This document shows, in pieces, positions 1-33,289 of a stretch of 64,000 nt of DNA (positions within the stretch are counted from its first letter, which is position 1; the number at the start of each line of letters is the position of its first letter). The stretch comes from Mesostigma viride. Its lineage: Eukaryota; Streptophyta; Mesostigmatophyceae; Mesostigmatales; Mesostigmataceae. The notes beneath the pieces are model-generated. The model was given only the letters and a program-made list of their open reading frames with translations, did no database searches and was not told the origin of the DNA. The stretch covers positions 1,310,301 to 1,374,300 of the forward strand of contig RPFO01000348.1 of NCBI GenBank assembly GCA_009746045.1. Direction: 5' to 3'. A program made the translations under genes and the position numbers.

Positions 1-180
1 CCCACCCACCCACCCACCCACCCACCCACCCACCCACCCACCCACCCACCCACCCATCCATCCATCCATCCATCCATCCATCCATCCATCCATCCATCCA
101 TCCATCCATCCATCCATCCATCCATCCATCCATCCATCCATCCATCCATCCATCCATCCATCCATCCATCCGCCCATCCA
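1..180. repeat. (CCCA)n followed by (CCAT)n microsatellite
   Basis: Positions 1-54 are pure CCCA units and about 55-170 are CCAT units, with a few changes at the right edge. The array lies directly upstream of a splice acceptor (AG at 209-210) and supplies a C/T-rich tract, so it is probably intronic. The unit does not match a known telomere repeat. Confidence 0.95.
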
Positions 181-210
181 TGCCCCGGCCTGGCCTTCCA
201 CCCAACACAG

Positions 211-21826
<21,616 letters not shown>

Positions 21827-22138
21827 GTGGCAGTCAACCTGACCCGTGGTATAGCTTTCCAACCGTCGTCGCACTTGAGCACTACGCTCAATTAATGTGT
21901 CATGTATTGCGAGTTTCATGCTGTTGTGTGCCTGGAAAGCTGCAGTGTTGCTACAGTTTTCTAAATCTGAGGACAAGTTAATTATTTATTTTGAAAGCCA
22001 AACAGTTTTTGTCAGCTGCAAGCCTATGACACTTGGCATGACATGGTGCAGGTACCCAGCAGTTGAAATTGTCAAATTTCGATTCATGCTTGTGCGTGCT
22101 TGCATGCTTGCAAGCATGCAAGCAAAATTATTAAACTC
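21827..22138. other. Downstream flank of the CNBD gene
   Basis: AT-richer sequence follows the stop codon and is probably 3' UTR and intergenic DNA. A palindromic cluster gcttgcatgcttgcaagcat lies at about 22,095-22,120. No reading frame or RNA gene is recognised. Confidence 0.5.
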
Positions 22139-22172
22139 ATGCCCCCGTTGGGGAGTCACGGAGCATTAACCC
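22125..22172 (-). mobile_element. LINE family B 3' end fragment
   Basis: Sequence attattaaactcatgccccc followed by gttggggagtcacggagca matches the 3' terminal hairpin region of the minus-strand LINE fragments at 27,098 and 60,782. Only about 45 bp survive, and they abut the (GGAT)n array. Confidence 0.6.
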
Positions 22173-22173
22173 C

Positions 22174-23198
22174 GATGGATGGATGGATGGATGGATGGAT
22201 GGATGGATGGATGGATGGATGGATGGATGGATGGATGGATGGATGGATGGATGGATGGATGGATGGATGGATGGATGGATGGATGGATGGATGGATGGAT
22301 GGATGGATGGATGGATGGATGGATGGATGGATGGATGGATGGATGGATGGATGGATGGATGGATGGATGGATGGATGGATGGATGGATGGATGGATGGAT
22401 GGATGGATGGATGGATGGATGGATGGATGGATGGATGGATGGATGGATGGATGGATGGATGGATGGATGGATGGATGGATGGATGGATGGATGGATGGAT
22501 GGATGGATGGATGGATGGATGGATGGATGGATGGATGGATGGATGGATGGATGGATGGATGGATGGATGGATGGATGGATGGATGGATGGATGGATGGAT
22601 GGATGGATGGATGGATGGATGGATGGATGGATGGATGGATGGATGGATGGATGGATGGATGGATGGATGGATGGATGGATGGATGGATGGATGGATGGAT
22701 GGATGGATGGATGGATGGATGGATGGATGGATGGATGGATGGATGGATGGATGGATGGATGGATGGATGGATGGATGGATGGATGGATGGATGGATGGAT
22801 GGATGGATGGATGGATGGATGGATGGATGGATGGATGGATGGATGGATGGATGGATGGATGGATGGATGGATGGATGGATGGATGGATGGATGGATGGAT
22901 GGATGGATGGATGGATGGATGGATGGATGGATGGATGGATGGATGGATGGATGGATGGATGGATGGATGGATGGATGGATGGATGGATGGATGGATGGAT
23001 GGATGGATGGATGGATGGATGGATGGATGGATGGATGGATGGATGGATGGATGGATGGATGGATGGATGGATGGATGGATGGATGGATGGATGGATGGAT
23101 GGATGGATGGATGGATGGATGGATGGATGGATGGATGGATGGATGGATGGATGGATGGATGGATGGATGGATGGATGGATGGATGGATGGATGGATGG
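22174..23198. repeat. (GGAT)n array, about 1.02 kb
   Basis: About 256 uninterrupted GGAT units. No stop codon exists in any of the six frames, so long WMDG and HPSI reading frames are artefacts. I see no point variants inside the array, which implies recent expansion or copying. Confidence 0.99.
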
Positions 23199-24178
23199 GG
23201 GGGTACACGCAATCCTACCGGTCTAAGCTATCTACAAGCTATCTACAAAACAGCCCTATAAGTACTTTATAGATCTATGGTGCCCGCGACCCTAGGGGTC
23301 TTGTCTAGCATGCGGTCCACGTGTGCAAACACGCTCCTTCCCGACTGCAGGGGTGTTGTTGTCCTCTATGACCTGGGCCCGCTTGGCCTTGTCCATCTCT
23401 TTTTCCAAATCACCGAGAGGCCTAGGCCCCCCATGTCCTCTAGATACTAGCTGCATTCTTTGAAGGTGCGGGCCTTGCGGCTTCTACCCTGGCTGCATGG
23501 GCCCGGCCCACGTGAGGAGGTGCCGGCCCGGCTGGGCGGGGCGCAGGCCTGCAGAGGGGCCCCGTGAGGTGTCTACCTGCATGCCGGTTGGTGCGAGCTA
23601 AGTGCCCTACTATAGCATCAGGCGCCGCTGCTTGATGGTGCTGGTCGGATAAGTGGCAGGCCGAGATACAAGTCCTCCCTATTTATTATTTATTATTTAT
23701 GTATTATTTATGTATTATTTATTATTTTTTAGTATTTTTGGGGTCTTTATTTAATCCTTGCGGACATGAGCAGCGTATCCTACACGATAAATTGAACGCA
23801 GCATGTCACGTTGGTGACCGCGCCATCCAGCTTGTTGGCAAGGTCGGCAGTGAGAGTCCACGTCTCGGCCCCGTACGTAAGAACAGGGAGGACCAGGACC
23901 AGGTCCTGTTTCTCTAGCTTGCCCAAGGGCTTACGCCACAGGGCCTGGTATTGGCGTAAAGCGTGCCAGGCGAGCTAGGGAGATACGGCCTGTCATCCAC
24001 CAGCACAAGGTGCAAAGGAACCATTGAACGCAACCACGAGCCACGAGGTAGCCATGGCTGACGGCGGCGCTCATAACTTTCACGTTTGAGCACCGAATTT
24101 AGTCGTGAATATCACAATCGCTTCGTCTTTCTAAGACGCACATGCTGATATAATTTTCCGACGCTATTACGCAATACG
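23199..24178. other. Non-coding stretch with an (ATTT)-rich patch
   Basis: No supportable gene. An imperfect TTTA/TTAT-rich tract lies at 23,680-23,735. The sequence around 24,080-24,170 (cacgtttgagcaccgaattt, then cgctattacgcaatacg) runs into the LINE copy that starts near 24,179 and may be its 5' UTR. Confidence 0.5.
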
Positions 24179-25593
24179 ATGAGCACTGAAACGCCCATCG
24201 ACGCAACGCAGCCTGACGGCTGCGCTCGGCACTGAAAATACGTCTGCAGCTACGGCTGCAGCTTCGCCATCAGGGACGGAAGGCGGTGGTGACACTAGTC
24301 GCGCACTGGTGGTCGCCCATGCAGAACCCTCCCGGGCTCTCCTCGCCCTCTGCATCGCCTGACCCAAAGCGCAGTCGCCCAGGCGAACCTGGCTGGTCTG
24401 AGCGTGATGTTGACGTCGACAGGCTCTTTACCACCTTCGACGTCAACAGGCCTGCCTTTTTCGACATGCCACCCATCAAGATACTGGAGCTCGTGTTTTA
24501 CGGGTCACACCGGCGCCTCACTGCTGGCCCTGTGCCAGCAACTCCATCTCAACACCCACTTTTTCCGCAACGGAGTTGACGGCCGGTATTCCCACCGCGT
24601 CTCAGACCGCGTCGACACCAACCTGGCCGGCTGGTCTCACCCCCGCCGGCCTTCAGCTCGCAGCTCTCTTTACCCTCACTAAGCGCTCGGCCGAGGACCT
24701 TCTGCACCCCGCCCCGGCCCATTACCGAATCCACCTTCGTCCACCACCTCCACGCCGCCCTCTCACAGCACGTGACGCCCATTGCTGCAGATGTGGCGGC
24801 ACTTGGCGGCACGCTGGCTGCTGAGCTCCCCACCATCCCCACCGCCACCGCCGCCCTCCTGGCCTCCACCCCCCCCCCTCCCTCCGCCTCCACCGACTCC
24901 ATCACCGCCCAGCTCCGCGACATCGACCAGCGTCTTAAGGACAACGCCATTGCTATCGAGGTTCTGCAGAACACCGCAGGCCTCACCGCCCAGGCGGTGA
25001 AGGACATTGCCGCCAAGCCAGCCCCGGCTGGGGCCTGGCCGGCGATGCTCCTCCCATCACCACCTGGGCGGACATGCTTAAGCAACACACCACCTCCACC
25101 ACCTCCGCCGTCGCAGCCCAGCTTCAACGGCAGACGCTTGACCTCCGCGAGGAGGCCGAGCTCGCCAAGCGCAGCCTCAACGTCATTGTCAAGAATCTCA
25201 AGATGGAGGAAGGCGAGAATTCCGAGAAGCTTGCGCGTGCTTTTGAGAGAGAAATCCTTGATCGCATGGGCCTTACTGGTGAGATCGAGCTGGCCGCCCA
25301 CCGCCTTCCCCGCGCGCGGGGTAAGGCAGGGCCGCCCCCGCTCCTTCTCACCCCGGCGGACAAGATTTCTTTTCTCAGACGCCGCAAGCGGCTCGAGAAG
25401 ACTCTCTTCACCCTTGATGACGACTTGACCCTGGCGCAGCAACAACGGCAACGGGAGCTATGACCGACCTACCTCCAGCTCCGGCAGACCAAGGCGGGGC
25501 AGCCGGTGTACTGGAAGGGGGCGGCCATCTACGTCGGCCACAAGCCCTGGCAGGCGACCCCCGCGGCCCCAGCGACTCCAGACGCCCCAGCTT
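24179..25593 (+). pseudogene. LINE ORF1p-like protein, frameshifted
   Basis: Frame pieces run from ATG 24,179 through an Ala/Thr-rich start, ALLASTPPPPSAS, a helical segment (ITAQLRDIDQRLKDNAIAIE), then LREEAELAKRSLNVIVKNL, HRLPRARGKAGPPPLLL and TLDDDLTLAQQQRQREL. The last pieces match the RRM plus C-terminal domain of L1-type ORF1 RNA-binding proteins (N-VI, HR-P, DLT---R-R-L). Frame changes occur near 24,355, 24,580-24,770 and 25,040-25,075. A TGA at 25,461-25,463 replaces the tryptophan (LWP) present in the copy at 59,652. The family identity rests on motif order only. Confidence 0.7.
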
Positions 25594-26048
25594 AGGGGAA
25601 TACAGCAGTAGTAGTGTAGAATAGATAGACCGTGGCCATGTACATGTACGCCTCCTAGAGGCCCTATTCCAGCAAAGCCACGCGCTTTATTTAATCATGT
25701 ACATGTGTGCCTATGATGAGCCACACTCCAGACGATGCCTAGTTTTATTTAGTAATGCTGTGCCCAGGCAGAGAGCTGCTCTCTGCTGAGATGCCACGCT
25801 CTAGTTTTTGTATAGCCATGATGATCTTCCCCCTCACAGGCATGCTCCCCCCTTACCCGCGGGCATAGCGTGATAGACCATGAGGGTGCGGGTGCCCTGG
25901 TGCACCTAGAGCAGGGGTAGCTTACATTCCCACCCTTGCATGAAGTAGCCTAGAATGTATTAAAAGCCATAATAATGCCCCTTCTCAGGGCTATGTGCTA
26001 CATCTACTCCCAACGGAGTGATGTTGATAATTAATTAATTAATTAATC
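24179..26048 (+). mobile_element. LINE family A copy with ORF1 only (dead)
   Basis: An ORF1-like region with several frameshifts (24,179-25,593) is followed directly by a 3' UTR. That UTR matches the ones at 33,840-34,510 and 59,790-60,205. The element ends with ctcccaacggag and a (TTAA)n tail at about 26,029-26,047. There is no reverse-transcriptase or endonuclease frame between ORF1 and the 3' UTR. Confidence 0.75.
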
Positions 26049-26380
26049 CACATCGGCCTCGCAGCTGGGGAGTAAGCTACGTACCAGCAACTTGACTGAT
26101 ACAGGACTCGAGAGCCGTCAAGGAGAAAGAGGTTGGGCGGGGGCTTCAGGAGTGAGCCCAATCGCCAGAGCCTCAGTCTTCTTGCTGACCTCAAGCCTCA
26201 CCACACATGCCTCGGTTGCCAGGCATGGTCGAGCCACGTCTGCACGTGCAGCTCAGTGTACGTCCTCGAAGAGGGTGGTGTCGTCTGCATAGATGATGTC
26301 CGGCGCCATGCGATGCTTGCATGCTTGCATGCATGCAGCGCAGCACAGCTGTACACTATATCGATCATGCGCACATGGGC

Positions 26381-27060
26381 TCCATTAATTAATTAAATAA
26401 TTAATGGAAGGGGTTTTATCAATTAATTAATTAAACACGCGCTCCCGTAACTTCGGAAGTCATGGAGCACCAGAGTGCACAGCGGTCAGCGTGAAGGGGG
26501 CCAGAGACTACCCCGTTCCCTCATGCCACAGGTACACAAACAGAACCATGCATCTAAACGATCCGGCATCCCCTGTGGGTGCAATAGGACCCGGGTGAGC
26601 ATTGCAGTAAAGTGAGTAAACAGTGGAGACGTGAGCTGAAATAGGTAGTGGCGGCTAGGCGATCGAGGCACATAGCGCTAGGCTTATGGCTGTCTGATGG
26701 AGCTACTGGTTAGGCTATATGCATACATTGACGGGCTATATCCTGCATTGATGGTGCACATGATATATATGGCTAGAAGTGTCTATGCAGGTTGCATCAC
26801 CCAAACATATCGATAATGGATGAGTGTGATTACATTGCATTGCTAGTCTAGCCCGTGGGGGGCTTCCACATGTCTACAAATGGCGGTTGTTGACAATCAG
26901 GTCCCCGCCCCTTCATGCAGAACATCTTCAGTGGTTTCAATCTTGGGGTCTTTCTCAGTTGTGGGGAGGTACTCCAGCCACTGTCAGCTAGGTCGCGTTG
27001 CTGCTGGCGCCAGACTGCTTCAGGAGCGGGAGTCAGGTACGTCATCCAGCGTCCAGGGGA
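26381..27060 (-). mobile_element. LINE family B fragment, minus strand
   Basis: On the minus strand the element ends at a TTAA-rich tail (26,383-26,425) preceded by a degraded copy of the family B terminal hairpin. The 3' UTR block (gatccggcat...gtgggtgcaataggaccc) matches those at 29,940 and 60,950. The upstream coding remnant is 26,848-27,045. Confidence 0.65.
26848..27045 (-). pseudogene. ORF1p-like C-terminal remnant
   Basis: It reads RQQQRDLADSG and ends DMWKPPTG-stop. This is a degraded version of QQQQRRDLWPEYLRHKQ ... KMWTPPAG-stop in the copy at 61,204. It is only the C-terminal domain. Confidence 0.55.
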
Positions 27061-27160
27061 GGTCGTGCAACTTCTTTCGTCACCAGAGGAACAGCCGCTT
27101 AATTAATTAATTAAACACGTGCTCCTGTTGGGGAGTCACGGAGCACCGAAGTGCTTTTAA

Positions 27161-29821
27161 GGGGACGTGCGCCCGCCGAATTTTTTGGCGCCAAAAAAAT
27201 TCGCGGTACCGCCGTGAAGTGAAAAGTGGGTGCACGGTGCGCGCACCCCTTGCGGAAGTGGCCATGGCGACTGCGTTTAGGCGAAACTAGCAATGTCGGG
27301 CTAGAGAAACGCAAAACAAATGCTCGAATGTTGAAGACGATGATTTAATGATGTTGGGTTGTGGCGGCAAGTAGCTGGTTTACAATATCGCTGCTTTCTT
27401 TTACTGCCATCGGCATGGGGGGTAGACTGCATTTTTTGGTCGCGCGGAATAAAATAGAATTCGTGATAGCGGCAGTGAATTCGCAGTTTTGGGGGTTGTT
27501 CTGACCGTGAAGCAGGCGTGAATATCGGTTGCATCGAATTCTAAACCGAGCTGGTGCTTTTTGCCAGATTTTCGGCCTTTATCGGTAAGTAATTGTTCAG
27601 ACCTGCGCAGTGCGTGTCTGACCTGTCCATGGAATAACCGCTGTTGTTGCGCGCCTGGGCGAGGGATTTACGAGGGCGAGGTACAGATTTGTCGCGAATG
27701 TTATCGGCTATCAGTGCTTTCTTCTATGAGCTCATCGTTCGAGTTTTTTTGGGTTCTTTTTGGGCAGTTTCCGCCAGCTAGCTCGCCGTCGCTTGCCGTT
27801 GTGTTGTCGAATACCTGGCAGCTTTAGATTGTTTTCGTCGATGTCGTGATCAGGGCCGCTTCAGTCGCAACCTATAGCTCTTCGGGAAGGTTTAAGGCAT
27901 TTCATAAAACGTGTTCTGGCAAGGATGTTGTGCGTATGGACGCTTCTTGTTGTGTGAGAGTGACGCACCCTCTCTTCGCAGCGGCATCACAGCGCTCATG
28001 CGCTGGAGGGCCGCCAATGGTTTCTTTCCATTTTATCGTGCAGGGGAGGAAGTGTTTGATTGACGATTATGTTGGAGATATTGCATTTGTGTGACTGCAT
28101 GTAGATAGCTACCACCATTGGTTTATTTGAGCTTTCCCTTGATATCATCATGTGAAAAGACTGCCATGTGCTGAGCCAACCATGGTTGACATGGTTGACT
28201 GCATGCAAGCTTTGTATGCCATGATCTCCTTGGTTCCTTGCCCTCCATAGTTCCAGTTTGTTGCCCATCTCAGGTAGGGCAGTTCAGGAGTTGTTGCTGT
28301 TTTGGTTAGCTTGGTTGGCATAAACCTTACACTCTAACCTGGGAGAAACATAGAAAATGCTGGTAAGGCATTTTAGTGCCATCATCATTATTGCTATTCA
28401 CATGCTTATAAGTCTGGCCATGCTCGAGGTACGGTTAAGGGCTATGAGGTGTGTGGCCACCCCTGTGTACTTCATAACATATTCAGCATGTATTTGATGC
28501 ATGTTGGATGGCATGTAAAGTGTAATTGTGTTTATACTTGGTTACTGAGTGGTCCTTAGCGCCTGTCCGGTGGTCGTCTAGGAAACTCATCAGTGCGTGT
28601 CACAGTGACCCCCAACCTTGAGCATGTGTCGTCATCAGTGTGTAATAGTTATTTATATGTGCTTTTGGTCATAGATTTGCCGAGTTCTAATCATTGAGTT
28701 TACAAGGTAACCTTGGGTTGAGTATAGTGTATGCTCTCTTGGCATGTATGCCTAGCGATCGTGTTGCTATGCTTGCGCTTGCAAGGTTGGCCATGCCGAG
28801 GGCAGGTAAGGGCAGATGAGGTGCCTAGCTGTTTGCTTATGGGTGTAGACACCTCCCCCGCTGCCCTTGCACAGCTGGATGAGCTGAGGAACAAGAGGAA
28901 GCCAGCAGGTGGTCAAGAAGACGCTAGAGTACAAGGCTGAGGCAGCCCGGGCGTGGCATGTGAAGCGTGGCCATCGCTGGGATGAGGGCAAGGTAGATGC
29001 CCAGAGGGGCCAGGTCACCTACAGCAAGGGGGTGCACTATGGGGGTGTGGGGGCTGCTACTGGGGGGCGGGGGCGGGCAGCAATGAGGATGATGATGACA
29101 CTGCACACATCCCTTGCTTGCGCTGCTCTAAGACCGATGCATCTGATGATGACCCTTTCTTGCTGTGCAGCACACCCGGGTGCGATGGGGGGCTCCACCT
29201 GAGCTGCACGGTCCCTCTCCTGCCCAGCGTACCTGATGGGGACTGGTTCTGCCCAGTTTGCTGTGGGGAAGACTGTGATGATGGCAGTGATAGTGACAGT
29301 GACTAGTATAATGGACGCCCAGGTGGCATGCTGCCAAAGAGCATAACTTCCACACCGCTTGTCCAAATGCAGCCAGATTTTGCCAGCGTGTGTGTCGATG
29401 ACTAATGGAATTTTGAATATCATGTTTGGCCCATTTCACATGTGTTTGGTATTTTATTATTTTTGGCATGTGTGAAAAACAGCGTTTTTGTACTTGCAAG
29501 AGCATAAAAATTCTAAAGCATGTCAGATATGGGTTGTGAGTGGCTCTAATTTTTGGCCACCCACGACCTGCTTGGACAATATCATGCCTGGCCTGAATTG
29601 ATGTGTGCATTGGCTGGGGCATACTGTGCCCTAATTAGCGTCTTTTTCTATTTTTAGCGCGATACCGGCGCGTGGTTGGGGGTAGAACCTTCAATGAATG
29701 CATGGATAACTCACTAAACATGTTATTTAGGGCCCCTAATCATGGCTGGGCATAATTCAATTGAATTCATATTGAAACAAGTGTATTCCAGTTTTGGGGG
29801 GTTTTGGTGGCACACCTCCCC
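27161..29821. mobile_element. 2.66-kb TTAA-flanked insertion carrying a PHD finger
   Basis: TTAA flanks both ends (27,157-27,160 and 29,822-29,825), and the empty site is visible in the LINE copy at 60,838. The left end begins ggggacgtgcgccc. The right end, read inward on the other strand, begins ggggaggtgtgcc, an imperfect terminal inverted repeat. TTAA target choice is the hallmark of piggyBac-type DNA transposons. No DDD transposase core is recognisable, but a PHD-finger frame ends at 29,306. The interior is AT-richer than its surroundings. Confidence 0.7.
28915..29306 (+). pseudogene. PHD-finger protein, C-terminal part, apparently frameshifted
   Basis: A canonical C4HC3 PHD finger is readable from about 29,085. 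It shows CLRC, then PFLLC, GC, LHLSC, and DGDWFCPVC with the aromatic residue two before the last Cys pair. It ends in an acidic-serine tail and a TAG at 29,304-29,306. Upstream, an open frame (VVKKTLEYKAEAARAWHVKR, from 28,913) is in another frame; the switch falls at the G-run near 29,060. The region sits inside the TTAA element, so it may belong to its transposase or be a captured host fragment. PHD fingers usually read histone H3 tails; function here is unknown. Confidence 0.65.
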
Positions 29822-30235
29822 TTAATTAATCCCTGTGTGTGCACAACAGCCTGAGAAAGGGCAGAGACCCCCAGTCTCCTTCATGCCTAAGGCATGCCAC
29901 AGGTGCATTCGGGCACGCTAGCTAAACGGACACGCTAACGATCCGGCAATCTGTGGGTGCAATAAGACCCATGTGAGCATGGCATAACAGGGAGCGTGGG
30001 CAAGTATTAAATCTGATCATAGCCAGGACGTAGCATGGCTGTACTAGGACTAGGCTAAGGCTATGGCTGGTCAGTGGTGTAACGTGCGTTAGCGGCACGT
30101 GGCCGCTAGCCGCTAGCTTATTATCCTCCATGGAGCGGAAGGTTGAGCAGGACTGGTGGTGGTGGGGGCGCCTGATTGCGCCCTGTGAGTGGGGAAGGCG
30201 GTGGCACCCACGCAGTTATACTTGACCTATACGAG

Positions 30236-31425
30236 TTCCAGTTGGGTAATTAAGCTCCTTACCCAACACGTAATTGCTCCTGAGCGCGTCCCGTCAGAGA
30301 CTTTGCCGTCTCTCCTGCATGGCTGCATGCTGATCAAACGACGCAGCACCATGCACTCGGCATTGGCGGCAGGCGCGGTCGGTGTCCTCGCGTGCGTCAG
30401 CTCCGGCATTGAGCCGGTGGAATGCATCTCGGCCTAGGCAGCTGCAGATTGGTGGCGATGGCATCCGTGGTCGATCGAGGTTGCATGTCGCGGACCGCAG
30501 CAGGTCCGGGTAGGAGTGCTCGGCGAGAGGCTTCCATCTTCCGGCTGGGCAGCGATGGTGCATGGCCGTCTGCGCTGCACTGAATCTCTGGAACCTGCGC
30601 GGCCAGGGCCTCGTTTTGGACGGTGCATGATGGCGCGTCGAGCTTCTTGACGTACCAGCAGGCCGCACTTGCCCTCCACCTGATTTTAACAGGCGAGAAA
30701 CAATTGCTAGTGTGGCATGCGCCTCAGAAGCGCCCCGGTCTGCAGCGCCGTGAGCTGGGGTTGAAGCTTGTGGCTCAGTGGCGACCTTGGTTTCCGAAAT
30801 TATTGGGGATACCGGCCGGGCGGGCCTCCACCGCGGTGTTGAGCGAGGTGGTCAGCGAGGTCAGCTTCTCGCCCTGCGGCCGGCCGGCCAGGTCACGTGC
30901 TGAGTCTTCCATGCAGCACGGCGCGGATGTCATCGATGACAGCCCTCATTGCGTCGCTACGCAAACCAGCCACCTAGGATCCTAATTGCTGAGGATTGAG
31001 GGCGGCCGGGGTGTGGCTCAGGCGCACTGAGGGGTGCTGCCATGGGTTGCGTAGCGCAGCAATGAGGGCTCAGGCTTCGTTGATCGAGCTGAAGTGGCTG
31101 CATGGTCAGGATCGTCATGCGCTCAGCTGTGCATGGAGCTTCTCTGTCGCGTGGGCCTGAGGATATTCGTCACCAGTCGCTCTCGTCATCGTGATTTAAA
31201 GCCTTTCCGTCAAGCGTTACGTACTCAATAATTCTTACGTTCTTGAACCAGGTACCGGAGGACCTGGTACCTTGCAAGTTGTCCCGGGGAGGTGGGGACA
31301 GTAAGTAAGTAAGAAGTACTTGCGTGTCATTCGCATGGGCATGCCACGGAGTACTATGCTAATCTACTTAGAAAATAATTACACGTGAAGTTACAAATAT
31401 CGTCTGCATCATGCCCCAACCGGCA
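30236..31425. other. Non-coding stretch between LINE fragments
   Basis: Short palindrome ttgggtaattaagctcctta at about 30,243-30,264. GC-rich sequence at 30,300-31,150 has no convincing frame. It may be decayed LINE coding sequence. Nothing else is supported. Confidence 0.4.
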
Positions 31426-31429
31426 CATC

Positions 31430-31550
31430 AAGGAGGAAGGCCGGGGGTCTCTGCCCTTTCTTCCTGTTGTGCACACACAGGGATTGAAAAGCACTCTGGT
31501 GGTGCTCCGTGATTCCTCAACGGGAGCACGAGTTTAATTAATTAATTAAT
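31430..31550 (+). mobile_element. LINE family B 3' end, plus strand
   Basis: The sequence ggggtctctgccctttcttc, then gtgcacacacagggatt, ctccgtgattcctcaacggg and a TTAA tail at 31,531-31,548, matches the 3' end at 55,430-55,537. Confidence 0.75.
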
Positions 31551-31879
31551 AATATCAAGGAAACAATTACCACCATATAGTCACTAGAGGGGGATATAAT
31601 CCTCATCTGAGCTGTCCTCTGCTGTAATGGCAGACGAGGCGGTACCTTACATAAGTACGTAGCGGCTATCCTCAGGGGCAATAACCTCCCGTACCAGAGG
31701 ACTTCTTCCCTGCATTCTACCAATGGGCCGCGCGGGGCTCGTACGTGGGGAGAAAACAGGAGCATGCCCCATGCACATGCAGGAAGGTTCTTCTTATCGC
31801 AGACGGCAGCCATTAGAACTCCTTGCAACTATCATGCGGGCGCGGAGTACAGACATATAGCCAATGGTATTAATTAATA

Positions 31880-32030
31880 ATTCATTCATTCATTCATTCA
31901 TTCATTCGATCATTCATTCATTCATTCATTCATTCATTCATTCATTCATAAATAGTAGACACGTGACTGCGTCACGTGCGCATAAGTCCTCAGTGGGAGC
32001 CCTGGGAACATGGGATGGAATGGATCTGGC
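31880..32030 (-). mobile_element. Family C 3' end with (ATTC)n tail
   Basis: (ATTC)n at 31,881-31,948 is followed by the palindrome cacgtgactgcgtcacgtg (31,960-31,978). The same palindrome plus tail arrangement occurs at 34,907-34,950 (minus) and 55,785-55,857 (plus, TTAA tail). Confidence 0.6.
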
Positions 32031-32507
32031 CATGCATGTAAGCTATCTAGGTCCTAGTTACAGGGTTGTGGGCACCACGGCCCGAATCACCCTGAATGCC
32101 ATACGCGGTCACACGGGGAGCCCCAACAGACTTGTGGGTAGTCTCCTTCATCACTACTTGCATGCCATCTATCCTTGCGTACCATCTGCCTCCATATGAC
32201 CGACAAACCAGGAGGCTGCCCGGGTGTGAGCCCGTCACGTCTAGTGTAGCACATGTACGTCCATGCCGAGTCTATCACGAAAAGTCCACAGGCACCTCAG
32301 TGGCGGCCCTGCCGCGCGCGGCCTGGGGCACTGACGCCAGGTGAGGACATATCGTCCAGGCTGTGCGGGCTTGGTGCCAGCTAGTCTATCTGATGTGTCT
32401 ACCTGATCTGTGCAGGCCAGGTGCCCGGCTAGGCCCAGGCGCCCATGTGCCTAATAATGTGGGAAACATAGGGCAAATCAGCGTGCAAATCCTCATAATT
32501 TACTAAG

Positions 32508-32587
32508 GTGCAAATCAAAGGGGATGTTGAGGGCCTTGCGCAGCATCTTGGTGACGTTGCCGTCGAGTCGTTGCTCCAGCTCCTGCG
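32508..32587 (-). pseudogene. LINE reverse-transcriptase C-terminal fragment
   Basis: The minus strand reads ELEQRLDGNVTKMLRKALNI. This resembles the 'RLDG-Y-RMLR--LN' segment just after the RT thumb in many non-LTR retrotransposons. Only about 80 bp are recognisable. No catalytic motif is included. Confidence 0.5.
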
Positions 32588-33289
32588 TCAGTGTCAATCC
32601 AGCCAATGGTATATACAGTTAAAGCCCAAGGAAAAGTTTTCACAGACTGTGCCGGGGTAAAAGCGGCTCCATTTCTGGTCATGGCAGGGTTAATTCTTGT
32701 GCTCCGACGGCCGGGAGAGGCCGTGCCAGCAATGTGCACATGGGTTTGCGGGTAATCCAGGCGGTTGGGCGAGAACAATTGCTAGGTGAATGGGTATTAA
32801 ATTGGGCTGGGAGCCGGAACTGATTAAGCTACTTTTCCGGACCACGTAAACTCAGCTTTGGGGGTCGTCATAGCCTGAATCCTGTCACGTACATGCGCAT
32901 CTTTTTCGATGGTGCATTAATTGGCAGCCGTAACCGATTATTCTGGCGGTCTTGCATGAAGAGACGCATCGAATGCAAGTGATAGCTGAATTTGAGGCTC
33001 GAGCCTGATCAGGCGTTCTGATCTCCGCGGCACCAATTGCAGCTAGCCAACCGCCGTCAGCCATTTTGGTGTTCGATCATGCGCTCCATCATGCAATGGC
33101 ATGTGATTTGTTGTGTCCTGTACGTCCTCACGTCTGTTCATTATTGTTGTACATGGATCACGTCATGCGCCAGGCACGTGCGCGCTTTACCGGGTTCGAG
33201 CCAGTGGCTGGGACATCCTTAACGATCTCAGAGATCGAGGGCGGCAGTGGCCCTGTTTACCGCCTAGCTGTCCGATCGACCTAGCTGAT

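Larger units (their letters stand above)
27098..30235 (-). mobile_element. LINE family B copy split by a TTAA element
   Basis: The tail (27,098-27,113), hairpin and 'gtgctttTTAA' end at 27,160. The same element resumes at 29,826 with 'taatccctgtgtgtgcac'. The uninterrupted version is seen at 60,782-60,870 (gtgcttttaatccctgtg). The ORF1 remnant at 30,138-30,228 matches 61,430-61,505 on the minus strand; about 300 bp of the C-terminal coding part is missing. Confidence 0.7.

Noticed and set aside
1..180. Possible telomere at the left edge
   Set aside because: The units CCCA and CCAT do not match CCCTAAA or CCCTAAAA telomere repeats, and a gene continues leftwards off the window.
22100..23272. 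WMDG and HPSI repeat proteins of about 350 residues
   Set aside because: Pure (GGAT)n read in open frames; no flanking coding signal.
24549..25451. 300-codon minus-strand frame across the LINE copy
   Set aside because: Shadow of the plus-strand ORF1 remnant, which has recognisable motifs; GC-rich codons open the reverse frame.
29037..29622. Minus-strand frames over the PHD region
   Set aside because: Antisense of the PHD-finger frame; no motif.
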